Assembly (NCBI RefSeq): GCF_004764705.1
Contig: NZ_SHLX01000037.1
Location: 16,572 to 80,571 of the forward strand
Direction: 5' to 3'
From: Paenibacillus cymbidii
Lineage (GTDB): Bacteria > Bacillota > Bacilli > Paenibacillales > NBRC-103111
DNA length: 64,000 nt
Each line of letters begins with the position of its first letter. The first letter of the stretch is position 1. This document shows, one piece after another, positions 1 through 7,922 of the stretch. The notes beneath the pieces are model-generated. The model worked only from the letters and a program-made list of their open reading frames with translations, was not told the origin of the DNA and searched no databases. The position numbers were made by a program, and so were the translations under genes.

Positions 1-2
1 AC

Positions 3-596
3 GACTTGCGGCAATATTTGACGCTGATGTTCAAACAGACCGCCGTCCTGAAAACGAAGGTGGACGACTCCACGCTGAAGACGCAGTACGACAAGCAGCG
101 CGCCGCCGATCCCGCGGCGTTCGTGACGGCGTCGGTGCGGCATATTCTGATCGCCACGCAGGCAAGTACAGCCGGCGGAACGGCGCGCACCGACGAACAA
201 GCGCTCGCCCGCGCCAAGGAAGCCTTTGACAAACTGGCGGCCGGAGGCGATTTTGCCGCGCTGGCGAAGGAATATTCCGACGACCCCGGCTCGAAGGACA
301 ACGGCGGCTTGTATGCGGATGCCGACTTGCAAGGCTACATCGAGGAATTCAAGAACGCTTCGGCGACGCAGGAGATCGGCCAAATCGGCGAGCCGGTGAA
401 AACGGCGTACGGCTATCACATCATTAAAGTCGAATCGCGCAAAGTCAAAACGTTCGACGAAGTGAAAGAGCAGCTGCGCCAGCAAGCGATCAGCGGCATC
501 TACCAGCAGTTCGCGGCAACGGAGCTGCCGGGGCTGATCGAGTCGATCACGCTGCCGCAACCGAGCGCTCAGCCGAGCGCGGCGCCGCAGGAGTAA
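3..596 (+). CDS. PrsA-like peptidyl-prolyl isomerase (parvulin), 5' truncated
   Basis: C-terminal part of an extracytoplasmic parvulin-type peptidyl-prolyl cis/trans isomerase; the frame is open at the window edge, so the N-terminus and any lipoprotein signal are missing. The visible part has the tail of the chaperone arm, then a rotamase domain from VRHILIA, through a central stretch with FAALAKEYSDDPGS and NGG, to YGYHIIKVESR. This is the full parvulin signature (HIL..., AKxxSxDPxS, GYHIIK). It ends in a low-complexity PQPSAQPSAAPQE tail. Homologues of this kind (PrsA) sit on the outer face of the membrane and help secreted proteins fold, which fits the many secreted enzymes in this window. 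A strong hairpin terminator follows. Which PrsA paralogue this is cannot be decided from the fragment. Confidence 0.9.
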   Translation, partial: DLRQYLTLMFKQTAVLKTKVDDSTLKTQYDKQRAADPAAFVTASVRHILIATQASTAGGTARTDEQALARAKEAFDKLAAGGDFAALAKEYSDDPGSKDNGGLYADADLQGYIEEFKNASATQEIGQIGEPVKTAYGYHIIKVESRKVKTFDEVKEQLRQQAISGIYQQFAATELPGLIESITLPQPSAQPSAAPQE

Positions 597-611
597 GCGG
601 CGGAACGAAAG

Positions 612-650
612 GAACCTCCCCTGTCTCATCGACAGGGGAGGTTCTTGATT
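612..650 (+). terminator. Rho-independent terminator after the PrsA-like gene
   Basis: A perfect 14-bp inverted repeat (612-625 pairs with 631-644) with a 5-nt loop, followed by a short T-rich stretch. It lies between two convergent genes and ends the PrsA-like transcript. Confidence 0.85.
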
Positions 651-690
651 TATCGAGTCTGTCGGGCGCTCCAGACATGTAACGCTTTCG

Positions 691-717
691 AAATAGGCCA
701 TTTTTTATGGCCTATTT
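691..717. repeat. Single A-type hairpin of the quad-hairpin family
   Basis: A perfect 11-bp inverted repeat around a TTTTT loop, with stem AAATAGGCCAT. It matches the outer (A) hairpin of the 190-bp elements at 39549, 50940, 58217 and 63733. No B hairpin follows at the expected distance of about 51 bp, so this is a solitary unit between two convergent genes. Confidence 0.8.
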
Positions 718-766
718 CGCAGCAACAGCGGCGGGCACGCCCGCCAGCCCTAACGCCCGCCCGGCG

Positions 767-2446
767 TCAGTTGATGAACGCCGCCTTCTGCAGCAGCCGC
801 TTCAGCATAACCGCGGCTTCCGCGCGCGAAGCGTTTGCGGCCGGCTCGAAGCGGCCGTTGTCGCGGCCGTCCGCGATCCCGGCGGCGGCGATCGCCGTTA
901 CCGCCGGCTTCGCCCAGCTTGCGATCGACGCGTCGTCGGCAAATGCCGGCGTACTCGCCTTCGCGCCTTTGCCTTCCGCACCCGCATAGGCGAGCGCGCC
1001 GGCAACCATCACCGCCAGCTCCTGGCGGGTAATCGGAGCGTCCGGACGGAATGTGCCGTCCTCATAACCGGTGACGAGCTTCGCCTCGTAAGCTGCCGCA
1101 ACGGTGCCGCTGTACCAGGTGCCGGCCGCAACGTCGGCGAACGGCTTGCCGCTCTCCTCGCCGAGCCCAAGCGCGCGGACGAGGAGCGTCGCGAATTGCG
1201 CCCGGGTCACTTTCGCTTCGGGAGCGAACTCGTCGTCGGCCACGCCCAACACGATCAGCTTCGTCGCCAGCAACTCGACATCCGCCTTCGCCCAGTGGGA
1301 AGCCAGATCGGCGAACGATTTGCTCGCCTGGATCACGGTGTACACGCTGTTGCCGTTGCGCTTGAGCGTTGCCGTCCAGCTGCCGTCGCCGCCCCGCTCG
1401 AAGGTGGACGGAACGAACGAAAACGTGCCGTCTTCATTCAGCACCACGCCGGTAGACTCGTTCGGGTTGACGTTGTTCGTATTCAGGCCGATCGACCGGC
1501 TGACATACGTCGAGCCGAACGACGAAATCGTCTGCGAGCGACCGTCCGGCGTCGTCACAGTGAGCGAAAAATCGACCGCACCGGCAATCATCGTGCCGCC
1601 GCTGCCCGCTGCAGCGTCATTCGCCTGCCCTTGCTGCTGCGGCGTTGCGTTCGATACGGTCACGTTCACCGTCAATTGATCCGGCGAAACGCCAAGTTCT
1701 CTCGCAATCGCGGCAAAATCGACAGCAGCGACCGGCAAGTGGTACGAACCGTTCTCCGTGGCAAAAATAACCGTTCCGTTGCCGCCATCCGCCGCCGATT
1801 GCAGCGTAGCCAAACCAACCTGCACCTGGACGGAATCGCTGCCGGTACCGGCGACCGCAACGGTGACCGGGCCGCCGGCGGCGTTGGCGATCGCCTGCCG
1901 TAAATCGCTGTCGCCGACGGAAGCGACGGCTTGCGTGCTGCCGTCCGGCGCCGTCGACACTTCCGGCTTCACCGCAACTGCAGGCGTCGCGGTTGGCGAC
2001 GGAGTTGGCTTAGCGGACGGCGACGGGCTGGCCGAAGGCGTCGGCGAGCTTGACGAACCCGGCGAGCCGGAGCCGCCGGTCCCGTCGCCGGAGCCCGTAC
2101 CGCCGTTGTCCGTATTCAACGTGATCGTTTGCGACGCCGTTTCGTTGCCCGCGCCGGCGATAACGGTCAGCGTGCCGAGCGCCGTGCCGGGGATATGGAA
2201 ATCGAACGCGTATTGTCCGTTCGCGTCCGCTTTGACGACATCCGTCGCCACAAGCTGGCGATTGGAGTCGATGACGCGAAGCGTCACCCAGGCTCGCGCA
2301 GCGTACGTACCCGACACGTGTACGGAATCGCCGTAAGCAACGTAGGTGCGATTCGCGGCGAGCGATACGCCGGACGCCGACGCAGCCGGCAGAACGGCAG
2401 TAAACAAAAGGACGGCAAGTAACAATAACGCAACCGTTTTTTTCAT
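767..2446 (-). CDS. Surface protein with three C-terminal SLH domains
   Basis: Secreted protein of 559 aa anchored to the cell wall by S-layer homology domains. A signal peptide (MKKTVALLLLAVLLFTAVLPAASA) leads into an Ig/CARDB-like beta domain of about 100 residues, a Ser/Pro/Thr-rich linker, a region of unknown function, then three SLH repeats starting near FADLASHWAK, FADVAAGTWY and FADDASIASW. SLH domains bind pyruvylated secondary wall polymer. The start is taken at the ATG at 2446 because an AGGCGGTG ribosome-binding site sits 5-6 nt upstream; a GTG nine bases earlier overlaps that site. It begins 12 bp after the stop of the upstream surface-protein gene, so the two are likely co-transcribed and co-localised. 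Confidence 0.9.
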   Translation of the reverse strand: MKKTVALLLLAVLLFTAVLPAASASGVSLAANRTYVAYGDSVHVSGTYAARAWVTLRVIDSNRQLVATDVVKADANGQYAFDFHIPGTALGTLTVIAGAGNETASQTITLNTDNGGTGSGDGTGGSGSPGSSSSPTPSASPSPSAKPTPSPTATPAVAVKPEVSTAPDGSTQAVASVGDSDLRQAIANAAGGPVTVAVAGTGSDSVQVQVGLATLQSAADGGNGTVIFATENGSYHLPVAAVDFAAIARELGVSPDQLTVNVTVSNATPQQQGQANDAAAGSGGTMIAGAVDFSLTVTTPDGRSQTISSFGSTYVSRSIGLNTNNVNPNESTGVVLNEDGTFSFVPSTFERGGDGSWTATLKRNGNSVYTVIQASKSFADLASHWAKADVELLATKLIVLGVADDEFAPEAKVTRAQFATLLVRALGLGEESGKPFADVAAGTWYSGTVAAAYEAKLVTGYEDGTFRPDAPITRQELAVMVAGALAYAGAEGKGAKASTPAFADDASIASWAKPAVTAIAAAGIADGRDNGRFEPAANASRAEAAVMLKRLLQKAAFIN

Positions 2447-2458
2447 CGTCGCCACCGC

Positions 2459-4576
2459 CTAGTACTGCAGAACGATCGGGTTCACCGCCGGATCGTCGGA
2501 CAAGTCGTCCACCATGTAAACTTCAACGATGTCGCCGGGCATGACGTTGAATTGCGCTTTTGCCGCGGCCTGAACGGTGTCGTAGTCGGCTCTGACGGCA
2601 ACAAGTCCGAGCTGCGTGCCGTTCCGCGAATGTTTGAACACCAGCGTCTCTTCCCCGGCATGCGCCACTTGCGGCGTTACCGTCGCGCCGAACGTCTTGA
2701 AGCCCGAAACGCCGGCATTGACCGTCAATTTGCTGATCCCGCTTGCCGTCGTTCCAACGGTATAGGTTGCATTGGAAGTCGACGTTACGCCGTAGTACCC
2801 CGCCGTAATTTCATAAACGAGCAGCGTGCCGGAAATTTCATGCGCCACCATCAGCAGCGGCTTGCCGGTCGGGCTTTTCTCCGCCGGCACGAAATATTGG
2901 CCTTCCGGTCCGAGGTCGTCCTGACGCGGATCAAACTGGGTTTTATTCGTCAAATTTTGCCGGCGATTGTTTTCGTAAGTGACGTACTGCGATTGCGCCG
3001 GATTCGTAATATCGAACATCATAATACCGCCTGCCCGCTCCAGCCCGACAAAAGCGTAAGGTTTGCAGTATACCGTACCTACTTTCACATCTTCCGGTTC
3101 GGGACCTTTGCTGGTGCTCCGGTCGTCCGTTTTGACATCGTCGTTCGATACGTTATACAACTTCTTGAAGGCGTCGGTCGCAAGCACGCGCTCGAACGTA
3201 TTGCCGCTGTCGTACACCGGACCTGCCGCAATGTTGGAAGCATCCCAAATCGAAAAGGATCGGGCGCCAAGCGTGTACAGCGCATCGTATACCGGAGATC
3301 CGCCCCTGCCGTATGCCGCCTCGTAAACCGCCGTCGTTACTTTCAGGTTGCCGATTCCGTTGTCATCCAGTTGAATAGCCGCTACTATATCGTCCAGTTG
3401 CTGCTGCGAATACACATTTCCATATTTGGCCGGATCCAGATGCAGCTTCGATTTCAGCTTGTTGACTTCGTCTTCGTCGTGCGTAAAGCCCCAATCCTTC
3501 CGCGAATCGCCTTCGTTGGCGGTCAGCAAATACGTTTTGCCCCCGCTCTGGAACGATGCGATGCCATCCGGCATATACGTGCCCAGCACCGGCCAGTTGG
3601 CGATGTTCATGCCGCTGTTGGTCGCGGAGTCTTTTTTGGAGGGGTCGAAACCGTTGCCCGGCAGCGCATAATTTTTATAACCGAGACCGCTGACATGCGT
3701 GTACTGTTTGGTCGCCAGGTTCAGCGTTGCGATCGCATTGTTCTCCTGCAGCGACACATAGGCGAATTGGCTGTTTGCGTCAACCGTTATATATTCGGGT
3801 TCGAAGTCCTGCACCCAGTTTCTGTCCGTACGGTAAACGTTGCTGGTCGTCGGGTAGATCCGCACATTGGCGTCGATATCGCTTTCCGTCAATCCGCTGA
3901 AATCGACGTCGGTTGCTTTCGATTGGTCGATCGATGCAACGCCGCCGGAAACGTCGATGATGGTGACGGAGCCGTTGGGGTCATTTACGGAATTGGTGTC
4001 CGGCTCGCCTTCGTTGGCGACCAGCGCCTTTGTGCCGTCCGGCGTGAATGTAATCATGTCGGGATGATAACCCGCGCTTACCGAAGTGAGGAAATTGCCG
4101 TTCTTGTCAAAAAAGGCGACATACCCGCGATTCGGCTTCGCCGCCGGTACGGCTACCGCTACCAGATCGAGCGTCGGATGCACGGCAACGCTGGTCAGAT
4201 CGTTGAAGCTCGGATGGAGCGGCTTGATCGGAACCCGCTTGATCCCTTCGGTTACGCTGTATGTGTATTTCGTTACCGAAGTGGTTGCACTGCGGGTCGC
4301 CAAATTGCTCATATCGATAATATCCAGCGATTGGGCGGTCGGATCGCCATTGACGACAAACGCTTTTTTCGTTGCGGCGTCATACGCGACGATTTCAACC
4401 CCGCCGTCGCCGTTGACGGCCGCTTTGTTCGAATCGTAGCGGGCAATCAAATTCAGCTTGAATTTTTGCGACCCCGTGGTGTCGGTGGCTGCCGACACGC
4501 CTGCTCCTCCGGCGAACGCCGAAGCCAAACCAGTCGTAATCGCCAGAACCGCCGCCAGCTTGCTCGTTTTTTTCAC
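2459..4576 (-). CDS. Choice-of-anchor I family secreted beta-propeller protein
   Basis: Secreted 705-aa protein with an N-terminal signal peptide (MKKTSKLAAVLAITTGLASAFAGGAGVSAA), then a beta-propeller-like body recognisable from GGVEIVAYDAATKKAFVVNG near residue 60, repeated VAVHP and LVANEGEPD-type strands, and ANEGDSR motifs. This is the family named choice-of-anchor I, often annotated as alkaline-phosphatase-like or LVIVD-repeat protein; the biochemical role is not established. The start is GTG at 4576 with GGAGAT 9 nt upstream; an overlapping ATG upstream is in another frame. The gene is followed at once by the SLH protein, which could provide the wall anchor. Its promoter region is shared with the divergent, Fur-box-controlled DUF1450 operon, so phosphate- or iron-linked regulation is possible but not shown. 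Confidence 0.8.
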   Translation of the reverse strand: MKKTSKLAAVLAITTGLASAFAGGAGVSAATDTTGSQKFKLNLIARYDSNKAAVNGDGGVEIVAYDAATKKAFVVNGDPTAQSLDIIDMSNLATRSATTSVTKYTYSVTEGIKRVPIKPLHPSFNDLTSVAVHPTLDLVAVAVPAAKPNRGYVAFFDKNGNFLTSVSAGYHPDMITFTPDGTKALVANEGEPDTNSVNDPNGSVTIIDVSGGVASIDQSKATDVDFSGLTESDIDANVRIYPTTSNVYRTDRNWVQDFEPEYITVDANSQFAYVSLQENNAIATLNLATKQYTHVSGLGYKNYALPGNGFDPSKKDSATNSGMNIANWPVLGTYMPDGIASFQSGGKTYLLTANEGDSRKDWGFTHDEDEVNKLKSKLHLDPAKYGNVYSQQQLDDIVAAIQLDDNGIGNLKVTTAVYEAAYGRGGSPVYDALYTLGARSFSIWDASNIAAGPVYDSGNTFERVLATDAFKKLYNVSNDDVKTDDRSTSKGPEPEDVKVGTVYCKPYAFVGLERAGGIMMFDITNPAQSQYVTYENNRRQNLTNKTQFDPRQDDLGPEGQYFVPAEKSPTGKPLLMVAHEISGTLLVYEITAGYYGVTSTSNATYTVGTTASGISKLTVNAGVSGFKTFGATVTPQVAHAGEETLVFKHSRNGTQLGLVAVRADYDTVQAAAKAQFNVMPGDIVEVYMVDDLSDDPAVNPIVLQY

Positions 4577-4709
4577 TGTCGTTCATCTCCTATCGATTGA
4601 AGTTCGACAATCCCGTCCATTTTACTTGGCAAGCGTTCCGGGAACGTCAACGGGAAGTGGATCTTTTGTAAAGGAGAACGAAAATGGGGCGAACGTTTCC
4701 ATTTCGTTA

Positions 4710-4738
4710 TTGACAGTGATAACGAGAACCAATATCAT
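4710..4738 (+). promoter_or_regulatory. Sigma-A promoter with embedded Fur box
   Basis: TTGACA at 4710-4715, a 17-bp spacer and TATCAT at 4733-4738 form a near-consensus vegetative promoter. The spacer and -10 contain GATAACGAGAACCAATATC (4718-4736), which agrees with the classical Fur box GATAATGATAATCATTATC at 15 of 19 positions. Fur bound here would block RNA polymerase, so the downstream genes should be induced on iron starvation. Confidence 0.75.
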
Positions 4739-4792
4739 TGAGATGAATTCTCAGGCAGATTCGACTTTGACTCGAAGAAAGAAGGCTGCTGT

Positions 4793-5017
4793 GTGAAGAA
4801 GATCAACTATTGCTGCCGCAACTTGAAGAAGGGCGCCAAACCCGTCTACAAAACGATCAAAGCGGAATTCCCCGGCATCAAGCAGAAGAAACGCGATTGT
4901 CTCGGCAATTGCGGCCTGTGCGCCAAACAATGCTTCGTCAAGCTGGGCAAACGCGAAATCATCAAGGCGGCCAGCCCGGAACTGCTGTATAAAGAGCTGA
5001 AACAGCGGATAGGATGA
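4793..5017 (+). CDS. DUF1450 (YuzB-like) cysteine-rich protein
   Basis: 74-aa cytoplasmic protein of the DUF1450 family, which includes B. subtilis YuzB. The core is RDCLGNCGLCAKQC, a CxxCxxCxxxC cluster typical of this family and suggestive of a metal or Fe-S site, followed by KLGKREIIKAASPELLYKEL. A CC pair also occurs near the N-terminus. The start is GTG at 4793 with AAAGAAGG upstream. A strong promoter carrying a Fur box precedes it, and ferritin lies downstream, so iron metabolism is the likely setting. The molecular function of DUF1450 is unknown to me. The stop codon overlaps the start of a small membrane protein (ATGA). Confidence 0.8.
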   Translation: MKKINYCCRNLKKGAKPVYKTIKAEFPGIKQKKRDCLGNCGLCAKQCFVKLGKREIIKAASPELLYKELKQRIG

Positions 5018-5133
5018 AAATGGACATGGAAAATGTTATGATACATGCAAACCTGTTGTGGATTCTCAGTCCGCTCGCATGTTTGCTGATGGCGCTGGCC
5101 ATTCTCTACGTGTGGGGGCTGAGGGCCAAATAA
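5014..5133 (+). CDS. 39-aa single-span membrane micropeptide
   Basis: Small open frame that starts inside the stop codon of the DUF1450 gene (ATGA overlap). It encodes a short polar head (MKMDMENVMIHAN), one hydrophobic helix (LLWILSPLACLLMALAILYVW) and a positive tail (GLRAK), a convincing single transmembrane segment with the charged end expected inside. A purine-rich GGATAGG abuts the start, and an alternative ATG at 5026 would give 35 aa. It ends 28 bp before ferritin. No family is recognised. The overlap and the context make translation by coupling plausible, but the call rests on sequence shape only. Confidence 0.5.
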   Translation: MKMDMENVMIHANLLWILSPLACLLMALAILYVWGLRAK

Positions 5134-5161
5134 TCCTTGGCGAAGGCGGTGCTGCCCATTG

Positions 5162-5671
5162 ATGAATCAGTCGCTTAGCGATGCGCTGAACGAGCAGATG
5201 AATTTCGAGTTTTACTCCGCCCACGTCTACCTGGCCATTGCCGGGTATTGTTCGGGGGAGAGCTTGGACGGCTTCGCCAACTTTTTCATCGTACAAGCCG
5301 AAGAAGAACGTTTCCACGCGATGAAGATGTACAAGTTCCTGAACGACCGCGGCAAAAGAGTGACGTTGACCGGCTTCGATGCGCCGAACAACGACTACAG
5401 CTCCGTGCTGCAGGCGTTCGAGCATGCGTTTCAGCACGAGCAGATCGTGACCAAGCGGATTTACCATTTGTCCGATCTGGCCATGAACGACCGGGAGCAT
5501 GCGACCATTCAGTTTCTCAAATGGTTCATCGACGAGCAGGTCGAAGAGGAAGCGATGTTCGACAACCTGATCAACAAGCTGAAGCGGATCGATCAGGACA
5601 GCAACGCATTCTTCATGCTGGAAGCGGAGCTGGCCCAGCGCGTATTTACGCCGCCGACGACGACGCGGTAA
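5162..5671 (+). CDS. Ferritin (non-haem iron storage)
   Basis: 169-aa ferritin that oxidises Fe(II) and stores it as a mineral inside a 24-subunit shell in the cytoplasm. The four-helix bundle and ferroxidase ligands are visible: Glu in NEQMNFEFYSAHVYLA, the E...ExxH pattern in AEEERFHAMKMYKF, Glu in FQHEQIVTK, and IDEQVEEE in the last long helix. Its length is normal for bacterial ferritin (FtnA type), and the absence of a haem-binding Met context argues against bacterioferritin. The start is placed at the ATG at 5162; an in-frame TTG directly before it (5159) is equally well spaced from the AAGGCGG site. It is the third gene of a possible operon behind a Fur box, which is unusual because storage is normally switched off when iron is scarce. 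A separate promoter cannot be excluded. Confidence 0.93.
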   Translation: MNQSLSDALNEQMNFEFYSAHVYLAIAGYCSGESLDGFANFFIVQAEEERFHAMKMYKFLNDRGKRVTLTGFDAPNNDYSSVLQAFEHAFQHEQIVTKRIYHLSDLAMNDREHATIQFLKWFIDEQVEEEAMFDNLINKLKRIDQDSNAFFMLEAELAQRVFTPPTTTR

Positions 5672-5690
5672 CGCTGGCAGCGTTTGGCAG

Positions 5691-5729
5691 ACAAACCCCC
5701 GTTCCGAGTCGGAACGGGGGTTTGTGTTT
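5691..5729 (+). terminator. Terminator after ferritin
   Basis: A 16-bp perfect stem (5691-5706 with 5710-5725) around a 3-nt loop, followed by GTTTG. It closes the iron operon. The flanking A-rich left arm could also stop minus-strand transcripts. Confidence 0.9.
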
Positions 5730-5960
5730 GCGGGGAGTCCGGTGTCCAATTGGTATGAGAGGGTATGCGGTTGGGAACGTTCTAAGAACAATTTTCAAAT
5801 TCTGGGATTTGGTCTGATGCGCGAAACATGGGACTTCGTATGACTGGAAGAAGTAAAAATCGAGCGATCCACGCGACAACCATTTGAAATCCAACGTTTG
5901 CTCTCTTTTCGAAAATTTTATACGTTTGACGCAGGAGCTATTTTGACGTAGACATTCAAA

Positions 5961-7253
5961 TCACTTCGCTGCCGGAAGAACCGCTCTATTATCATATTCC
6001 GCTTTCCATTTTGCGAGCATGGCGGTGACATCGCCGTCGCTTGTAATCAATTTCCGGATGTCGTCACTATGCGATCCTCGAAGTCCGTTCCACACATCGT
6101 TATCGTAAAAGGATCCCCGTTTGGCATATTCCAATTCTTTCAGAAATCCGTTCCATATCGGGTGTGTGGACTGTCCGCTCGCTTCTGCGACCGCTTTCGT
6201 CACTGCTAACTGGCTGCTTCCCCAAAGCGCAGCGCCTTCGCCTGTCGGCATACCGATATAGCGTAGAAAACGCCACGCTGCATCTTTGTGTTTCGATTTG
6301 GCGGAAATTCCGAGCCCTTCCACATACAACACGTTACCGCGTCCTCCCTGTGGGAGTGAAGGCAACCCAACTAAGCCGATATCCGGATCCTTGATCTGGT
6401 AAGCCCAGTATGAAAACTCGAACGCCATAGCAATCTGTCCTGACATTAACGATGGAATGCTATACCCGCTGTCTGGAGCGGCTACATGGTAGGTGCGGAA
6501 CAAGTCCGCGTACAGCCGGATGGCATCCGCAGTTTTCGGACTGTTCAGGTATCCGTCCGACTGACGGTTCGATCCCAAGTACCTGCTCTGATTGGCAATA
6601 ACAAGTGCCTCTACCATTTCCACATCGTAACTAAAATGCACCCCGTATTTGCGGCCGAGATCGGTTTCGACGGTCAGCTTTTTAGCCGTTTCCACAAAAT
6701 CGTTCCATGTCCACCCATCCTTAGGATACGGAATCTTTTGCTCATCGAACCTTTTTTTACTGTAATAAACACCCATCGTATGTACATCGAACGGGAGCGC
6801 GGCCAACTTGTTATCCAGCATGACCGCTTCCAGAGCCCCCTTATAATACTGGTCGGTATCAATCGACTCCATCTTAAAATAGGGAATCAAGTCCACCGAA
6901 GCACCTTGCCGAATCGACTCATAAAATGCATTCGCACCAAGCTGTATGATGTCGGGGGAACTATCGCTTTTCATCAACTCCAGCGAATTGGAGTTTCCCG
7001 GCAGGACGGATACTTCCACATGAATGCCGGGATTCTCCGCCTCGAACTTTCGGGCCATTTCAGAAATATAACCGTATCCCGACCCATATTCTGCGGTCGC
7101 CGCCCGTAGAACGACTGATTCTTTCGTCCCGGCCACTGCCAAGGGAGGAACTTCAGGCATATCACCTGACTTTCCATTGCATCCTGCCGAAACAATCGCA
7201 AATACGGTCACAGCAATTGCCGCCGACCATTTTTTTCCTCGTATCCATTCCAT
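5961..7253 (-). CDS. Extracellular solute-binding lipoprotein (sugar ABC type)
   Basis: 430-aa family 1 solute-binding protein that captures a carbohydrate outside the membrane for an ABC importer. The signal peptide ends in the lipobox IVSAGC, so the mature protein is a lipoprotein. The body has the usual features: FEAENPGIHVEV near the N-terminus, SPDIIQLGANAFYES, LPFDVHTMGVYYSKKRFDE at the hinge, and WTWNDFVETAKKL. The start is the ATG at 7253 with AAAGGGG eight bases upstream; the open frame extends further but crosses the promoter. No permease genes lie beside it, so its transporter is encoded elsewhere, possibly by the orphan permeases at 37.5-39.3 kb, and the ligand cannot be told. Confidence 0.9.
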   Translation of the reverse strand: MEWIRGKKWSAAIAVTVFAIVSAGCNGKSGDMPEVPPLAVAGTKESVVLRAATAEYGSGYGYISEMARKFEAENPGIHVEVSVLPGNSNSLELMKSDSSPDIIQLGANAFYESIRQGASVDLIPYFKMESIDTDQYYKGALEAVMLDNKLAALPFDVHTMGVYYSKKRFDEQKIPYPKDGWTWNDFVETAKKLTVETDLGRKYGVHFSYDVEMVEALVIANQSRYLGSNRQSDGYLNSPKTADAIRLYADLFRTYHVAAPDSGYSIPSLMSGQIAMAFEFSYWAYQIKDPDIGLVGLPSLPQGGRGNVLYVEGLGISAKSKHKDAAWRFLRYIGMPTGEGAALWGSSQLAVTKAVAEASGQSTHPIWNGFLKELEYAKRGSFYDNDVWNGLRGSHSDDIRKLITSDGDVTAMLAKWKAEYDNRAVLPAAK

Positions 7254-7301
7254 TCCGGTTACCCCTTTGAAATACAGAATTTGTCCTACTTCCCCACTAA
7301 C

Positions 7302-7331
7302 ATAATAAGAGCAATAAGAAACTGTTAGCAA
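7302..7331 (-). promoter_or_regulatory. Probable promoter of the solute-binding protein gene
   Basis: On the minus strand TTGCTA (7326-7331), an 18-bp spacer and TATTAT (7302-7307), about 50 bp before the ATG at 7253. It fits a sigma-A promoter and explains why the longer open frame, which would begin inside it, is not the protein start. Confidence 0.5.
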
Positions 7332-7637
7332 TGAGACACGTTAAAGCGGTTTCCATCGATGGCGTAAAATCGGTATACTCAAACTTATTGATGCCAGTCA
7401 TACATGAAAGCTAACAAAAAAGATATATAATATTGATTTCGGTATGTTAAGAAAATCATACCATGGTTTTTATTAAAGAATTCTGCCCGATAGTTGAGCG
7501 AACCAACTAGAAACGAAAATAAGCGATAGGTCAGTTCCATCGCCGCGCTATCGTGCTCCGTTAGCGCAATCGATTGAAAACGATAGTTCCGTGTGAATGC
7601 ATTACAAATTTCGTTGTTCAAACATGTGGAGGAAGCT
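7332..7637. other. AT-richer non-coding stretch
   Basis: No convincing gene. A 78-codon minus-strand frame (7385-7621) starts with TTG, lacks a ribosome-binding site and resembles nothing I know. Short inverted motifs such as CGATAG/CTATCG near 7523-7551 are present, perhaps decayed repeat material related to the element that follows. Confidence 0.5.
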
Positions 7638-7822
7638 AGCGGAACCCAGCGCCCTTATTCATGGGCACAACCCGATGAATCGCATCGCAACGGAACTCAG
7701 CGCCGTTATTGGGCGATTGGCAGGCGCATTTGCACCATTTTTTGCTGAATAACGGCGCTCAGTTCCGTTAAGCTTGCTTATAACCTATTATTTCGTCCGG
7801 TAACGGCGCTCAGTTCCGTTAA
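7638..7822. repeat. Quad-hairpin element, second sequence family
   Basis: Four copies of a 19-22-bp motif, AACGGAACTCAGCGCCGTT, each able to fold through AACGG/CCGTT. Copies 1 (7638-7656, three changes over the 22-bp unit) and 2 (7689-7707) face one way; copies 3 (7751-7769) and 4 (7802-7820) are inverted. Motif centres are 7647, 7698, 7760 and 7811, so the spacing is 51, 62, 51. This is the same geometry as the unrelated-looking AATAGCCA elements elsewhere in the window. It lies between two minus-strand genes. Confidence 0.8.
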
Positions 7823-7922
7823 CTCCAGTTCGAACTAATCTGCCCGTCTACTTCAACAAACGAAAAGGAGCTGCCACGAAGGAGCTCCTCTACTATCGTA
7901 TCCTTAAGGTCGCTGCGCACAA

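Noticed and set aside
7385..7621. 78-codon minus-strand frame
   Set aside because: TTG start, no ribosome-binding site, no recognisable motif, AT-rich intergenic composition.
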